From the NCBI RefSeq assembly GCF_000800255.1, contig NZ_CP009747.1, positions 2,666,001 through 2,730,000 of the forward strand: a stretch of 64,000 bases of DNA, written 5' to 3'. Origin of the DNA: Pseudomonas parafulva. GTDB taxonomy: Bacteria > Pseudomonadota > Gammaproteobacteria > Pseudomonadales > Pseudomonadaceae. How positions within the stretch are numbered: position 1 is the stretch's first letter; each line of letters begins with the position of its first letter. This document shows positions 62,176-64,000 of the stretch, piece by piece. The notes beneath the pieces are model-generated. The model saw only the letters and a list, made by a program, of their open reading frames with translations, was not told where the DNA came from and ran no database searches. A program made the position numbers and the translations under genes.

Positions 62176-63573
62176 TCAGCTAACTGCGGGGCGTCCAGCA
62201 GCGGCGAGAAACGCTTGGGCGCGTCTGTCCTGTGCGTAGGCGACGTTGATGCGCAGCCACTCGCTTTGCCCGCCCACGGGGTCGAAGGCGCTGCCGGGCG
62301 TGAGCAGCACCGAATGCTCCAGGGCCAGGCGGTCGAGCCAGGCGAAATCCCGACCCGGCATGCGCGCCCAGACGAACAGGCCGCCGTAGGGTTCGCAGAG
62401 TACCTCCCAGCCATGGGTTTCCAGTTGTCCCAACGCCTTCGCCATGTGCTCGGCCAGACGCCCGCGCACCCGCTGCACATGCTTGCGATAGCTGCCATTG
62501 CCGAGCAGGTGTCCGACCACCTGCTCGACGAACCTGGAAGTGCCAATGCCGGTCACCATCTTCAATTGCGCCAGGCGCGCAATGAGTTCGGGATCTGCAC
62601 TGATAAAGCCCACGCGCAGCGCACTGCTCAGTGTCTTGGAGAAGCTCGACAAGTAGATCACCTGCCGCTCGCTGTCCAGCGTCGCCAGGCGAGTGGCGGG
62701 GCCATCCTGGAAGTCGGCGTAGATATCGTCCTCGATGATCCGCAGATGATGCTCGCGTGCCAGTTCCAGCACGCGATAGGCCGTCTTGGGGCTGAGGCTG
62801 GTACCCGTGGGATTCTGGTACAGGCTGTTGATGAACAGGCAGCGCGGCCGGTGCTCAGCCAGAAGCTGCTCGAGCGCCCGCAGATCGGGCCCGGTCGCGG
62901 TGCGGGGCAAGGGCAGCATGCGCACCTGGTGCTGGCGCAACAGGCTGAACAAGTTGTAGTAGCCGGGACTTTCGACGATCACAGCATCTCCTGGTACGAG
63001 CAGCGTGCGCACCAGCAGGTCCAGCCCGTGGCTGGCGCCCTGTGTGGTGAGCACGCCCTCCGGCTCGCTGGGAATCTGCAACTGCGCCAGACGCTTGAGC
63101 AACTGCTGCCGCAGCCCGGCCATTCCCAATGGCGGGCAGTAGCGGAGCAAGTCTTGCGGGTCGCCGCGACTCACCTGGCGTATCGCCTGGGCCAGCGCCT
63201 CCTGCGCCTGCCAGGCGTCGGGCAACCAGCCGCAACCGAGCTTGAGCAGTGCTGGATGGGCGTCACTGAACTGCCGCCAACTGCCATCGATGGCATCGCC
63301 CCAGGCCAGCGCATCGTCTCGAGCGTAGGTAGACATCCGCTCGGCGACGAAAAAACCGGCCCCATGGCGCGCTTCGAGCCAACCGCTGGCGACCAGTCGA
63401 TCATAGGCATCGATCACACAGCCATGGCTGATCGCCAGGGTGCGGGCCAGGCTACGAATGGAGGGTAGGCGCGTGCCAGGACGCAGGCGCTGCTGCTCGA
63501 TCCAGGCTTGCAGTTTTTCAGTGAGTTGCTGGGCCAAGGGTGTGGCGGCGAGACGATCCAGAGTCAGGTGCAT
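62176..63573 (-). CDS. MocR-type (GntR/aminotransferase) transcriptional regulator
   Basis: 465 residues from ATG 63573. N-terminal GntR winged helix (LQAWIEQQRLRPGTRLPSIR, ISHGCVIDAYDRLVASGWLE). C-terminal fold-type I aminotransferase domain (about 110-460) has the PLP lysine in YLSSFSKTLSSALRVGFISA and the motif QNPTGTSLSP. MocR proteins use PLP-amino acid adducts as effectors. The partial MFS gene on the other side (63720) is divergent and is the likely target. Confidence 0.92.
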   Translation of the reverse strand: MHLTLDRLAATPLAQQLTEKLQAWIEQQRLRPGTRLPSIRSLARTLAISHGCVIDAYDRLVASGWLEARHGAGFFVAERMSTYARDDALAWGDAIDGSWRQFSDAHPALLKLGCGWLPDAWQAQEALAQAIRQVSRGDPQDLLRYCPPLGMAGLRQQLLKRLAQLQIPSEPEGVLTTQGASHGLDLLVRTLLVPGDAVIVESPGYYNLFSLLRQHQVRMLPLPRTATGPDLRALEQLLAEHRPRCLFINSLYQNPTGTSLSPKTAYRVLELAREHHLRIIEDDIYADFQDGPATRLATLDSERQVIYLSSFSKTLSSALRVGFISADPELIARLAQLKMVTGIGTSRFVEQVVGHLLGNGSYRKHVQRVRGRLAEHMAKALGQLETHGWEVLCEPYGGLFVWARMPGRDFAWLDRLALEHSVLLTPGSAFDPVGGQSEWLRINVAYAQDRRAQAFLAAAGRPAVS

Positions 63574-63719
63574 GGCAAAGTGTTCGACGATTTTTAGCGA
63601 ACAGTTAATCACAAATCCCCGTGAGGTGTGCCTTGCCTGTGCAAGGCCATGAACCGAAGCTGATTGCACGGGGCTCCCCGTGTTTACCACCTGATCCACC
63701 ACTTCCAGACGGACCTCCC

Positions 63720-64000
63720 ATGCCCGCACGCCTGGCTTTTGCCCTTTGCCTGATCACCCTGGCGGTGAACCTGCAAGCCCCGCTCTACACCACCTATGCC
63801 ACCCTCTCGGGATACGGTGCCGCCGCCACCGCCATGGCCTTCTCCAGCTACGTGCTGGGGGTACTGCCCGTACTCCTGGCGTTTGGCGGGCTGGCCGACC
63901 GGGTGGGCCGCCGACTGCTGATCAGGGTCGCACTGATCTTGTCGATGATCGCCACCACGCTCGTCATGTTCGCGCCTGGACTACAGACGCTGGCCCTGGC
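63720..64000 (+). CDS. MFS transporter (partial, 3' end off window)
   Basis: ATG 63720 opens a hydrophobic MFS N-terminus (MPARLAFALCLITLAVNLQA) with at least three TM segments before the window ends. The loop 2-3 signature is FGGLADRVGRRLLIRVAL. It is divergent from the MocR-type gene, 146 bp away, so it is probably regulated by it. The substrate cannot be told from this fragment. Confidence 0.88.
   Translation, partial: MPARLAFALCLITLAVNLQAPLYTTYATLSGYGAAATAMAFSSYVLGVLPVLLAFGGLADRVGRRLLIRVALILSMIATTLVMFAPGLQTLAL

Noticed and set aside
1..64000. CRISPR array, prophage, insertion sequence, toxin-antitoxin or defence system
   Set aside because: No spaced direct repeats, phage structural genes, transposases or recognisable toxin-antitoxin pairs were found; gene content is metabolic and housekeeping.

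Overview
The window is high-GC Pseudomonas DNA and fits the P. putida group best. The arguments are the phhR/phhA/phhB + ydiJ-type + aroP neighbourhood, a PtxS-controlled 2-ketogluconate cluster with the exact 14-bp PtxS palindrome, EarP/EF-P with Arg32, and a DUF3509-like protein. A complete alkaline metalloprotease operon (aprA-inh-aprD-aprE-aprF) points to an AprA-producing relative such as the P. entomophila/mosselii type rather than a strain like KT2440. This placement rests on recognition of protein families and was not computed.

Layout. 1-9451: aromatic amino acid metabolism. It holds PhhR (partial), phenylalanine hydroxylase PhhA with its pterin dehydratase PhhB, an MFS exporter, a YdiJ-type FAD/Fe-S dehydrogenase with a divergent LysR regulator, and an AroP-type permease. 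10102-15425: chromosome and RNA housekeeping (rluB-scpB-scpA-yciO-rnm on the minus strand, yciB and a frameshifted yciI on the plus strand). 15541-18417: coiled-coil anchor protein, OmpR-type response regulator, TSUP permease and a LysR regulator. 18475-19473: ohrR and ohr, for organic peroxide defence. 19544-22354: efp, earP and two small conserved genes, one GreA/GreB-like. 22361-28656: apr operon, protease plus type I secretion. 29130-32698: TonB-dependent siderophore receptor and a membrane GGDEF protein. 32931-38085: ptxS-kguE-kguK-kguT-kguD (2-ketogluconate uptake and catabolism), with kguE frameshifted, followed by tRNA-Ser(GGA). 38521-43566: crotonase-like protein, acyltransferase, CorA, amidotransferase, c-type cytochrome and RraB-like protein. 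43753-49985: LTA-synthase-like sulfatase, ZIP transporter, ankyrin protein, DUF3509-like gene with a candidate RpoN promoter, and a degenerate acireductone-dioxygenase-like cupin. 49985-64000: MFS, aroC, hydrolases, prmB, Smr protein, folE, glutaredoxin- and GST-like proteins, BenE permease, HBM-type chemoreceptor, MocR regulator and a partial MFS gene.

No prophage, insertion sequence, integrase, CRISPR array or rRNA was seen. The main unusual points are: (i) two single-base deletions in G runs that break yciI and kguE; (ii) an array of three TGCA-N3-TGCA palindromes upstream of a near-consensus sigma-54 promoter; (iii) a terminator-like hairpin with a U tract in the ankyrin gene leader; (iv) an RsmA/CsrA-like site over the aprA Shine-Dalgarno; (v) Fur-like half-sites at abnormal spacing upstream of the TonB receptor; (vi) two enzymes lacking a canonical active-site residue.
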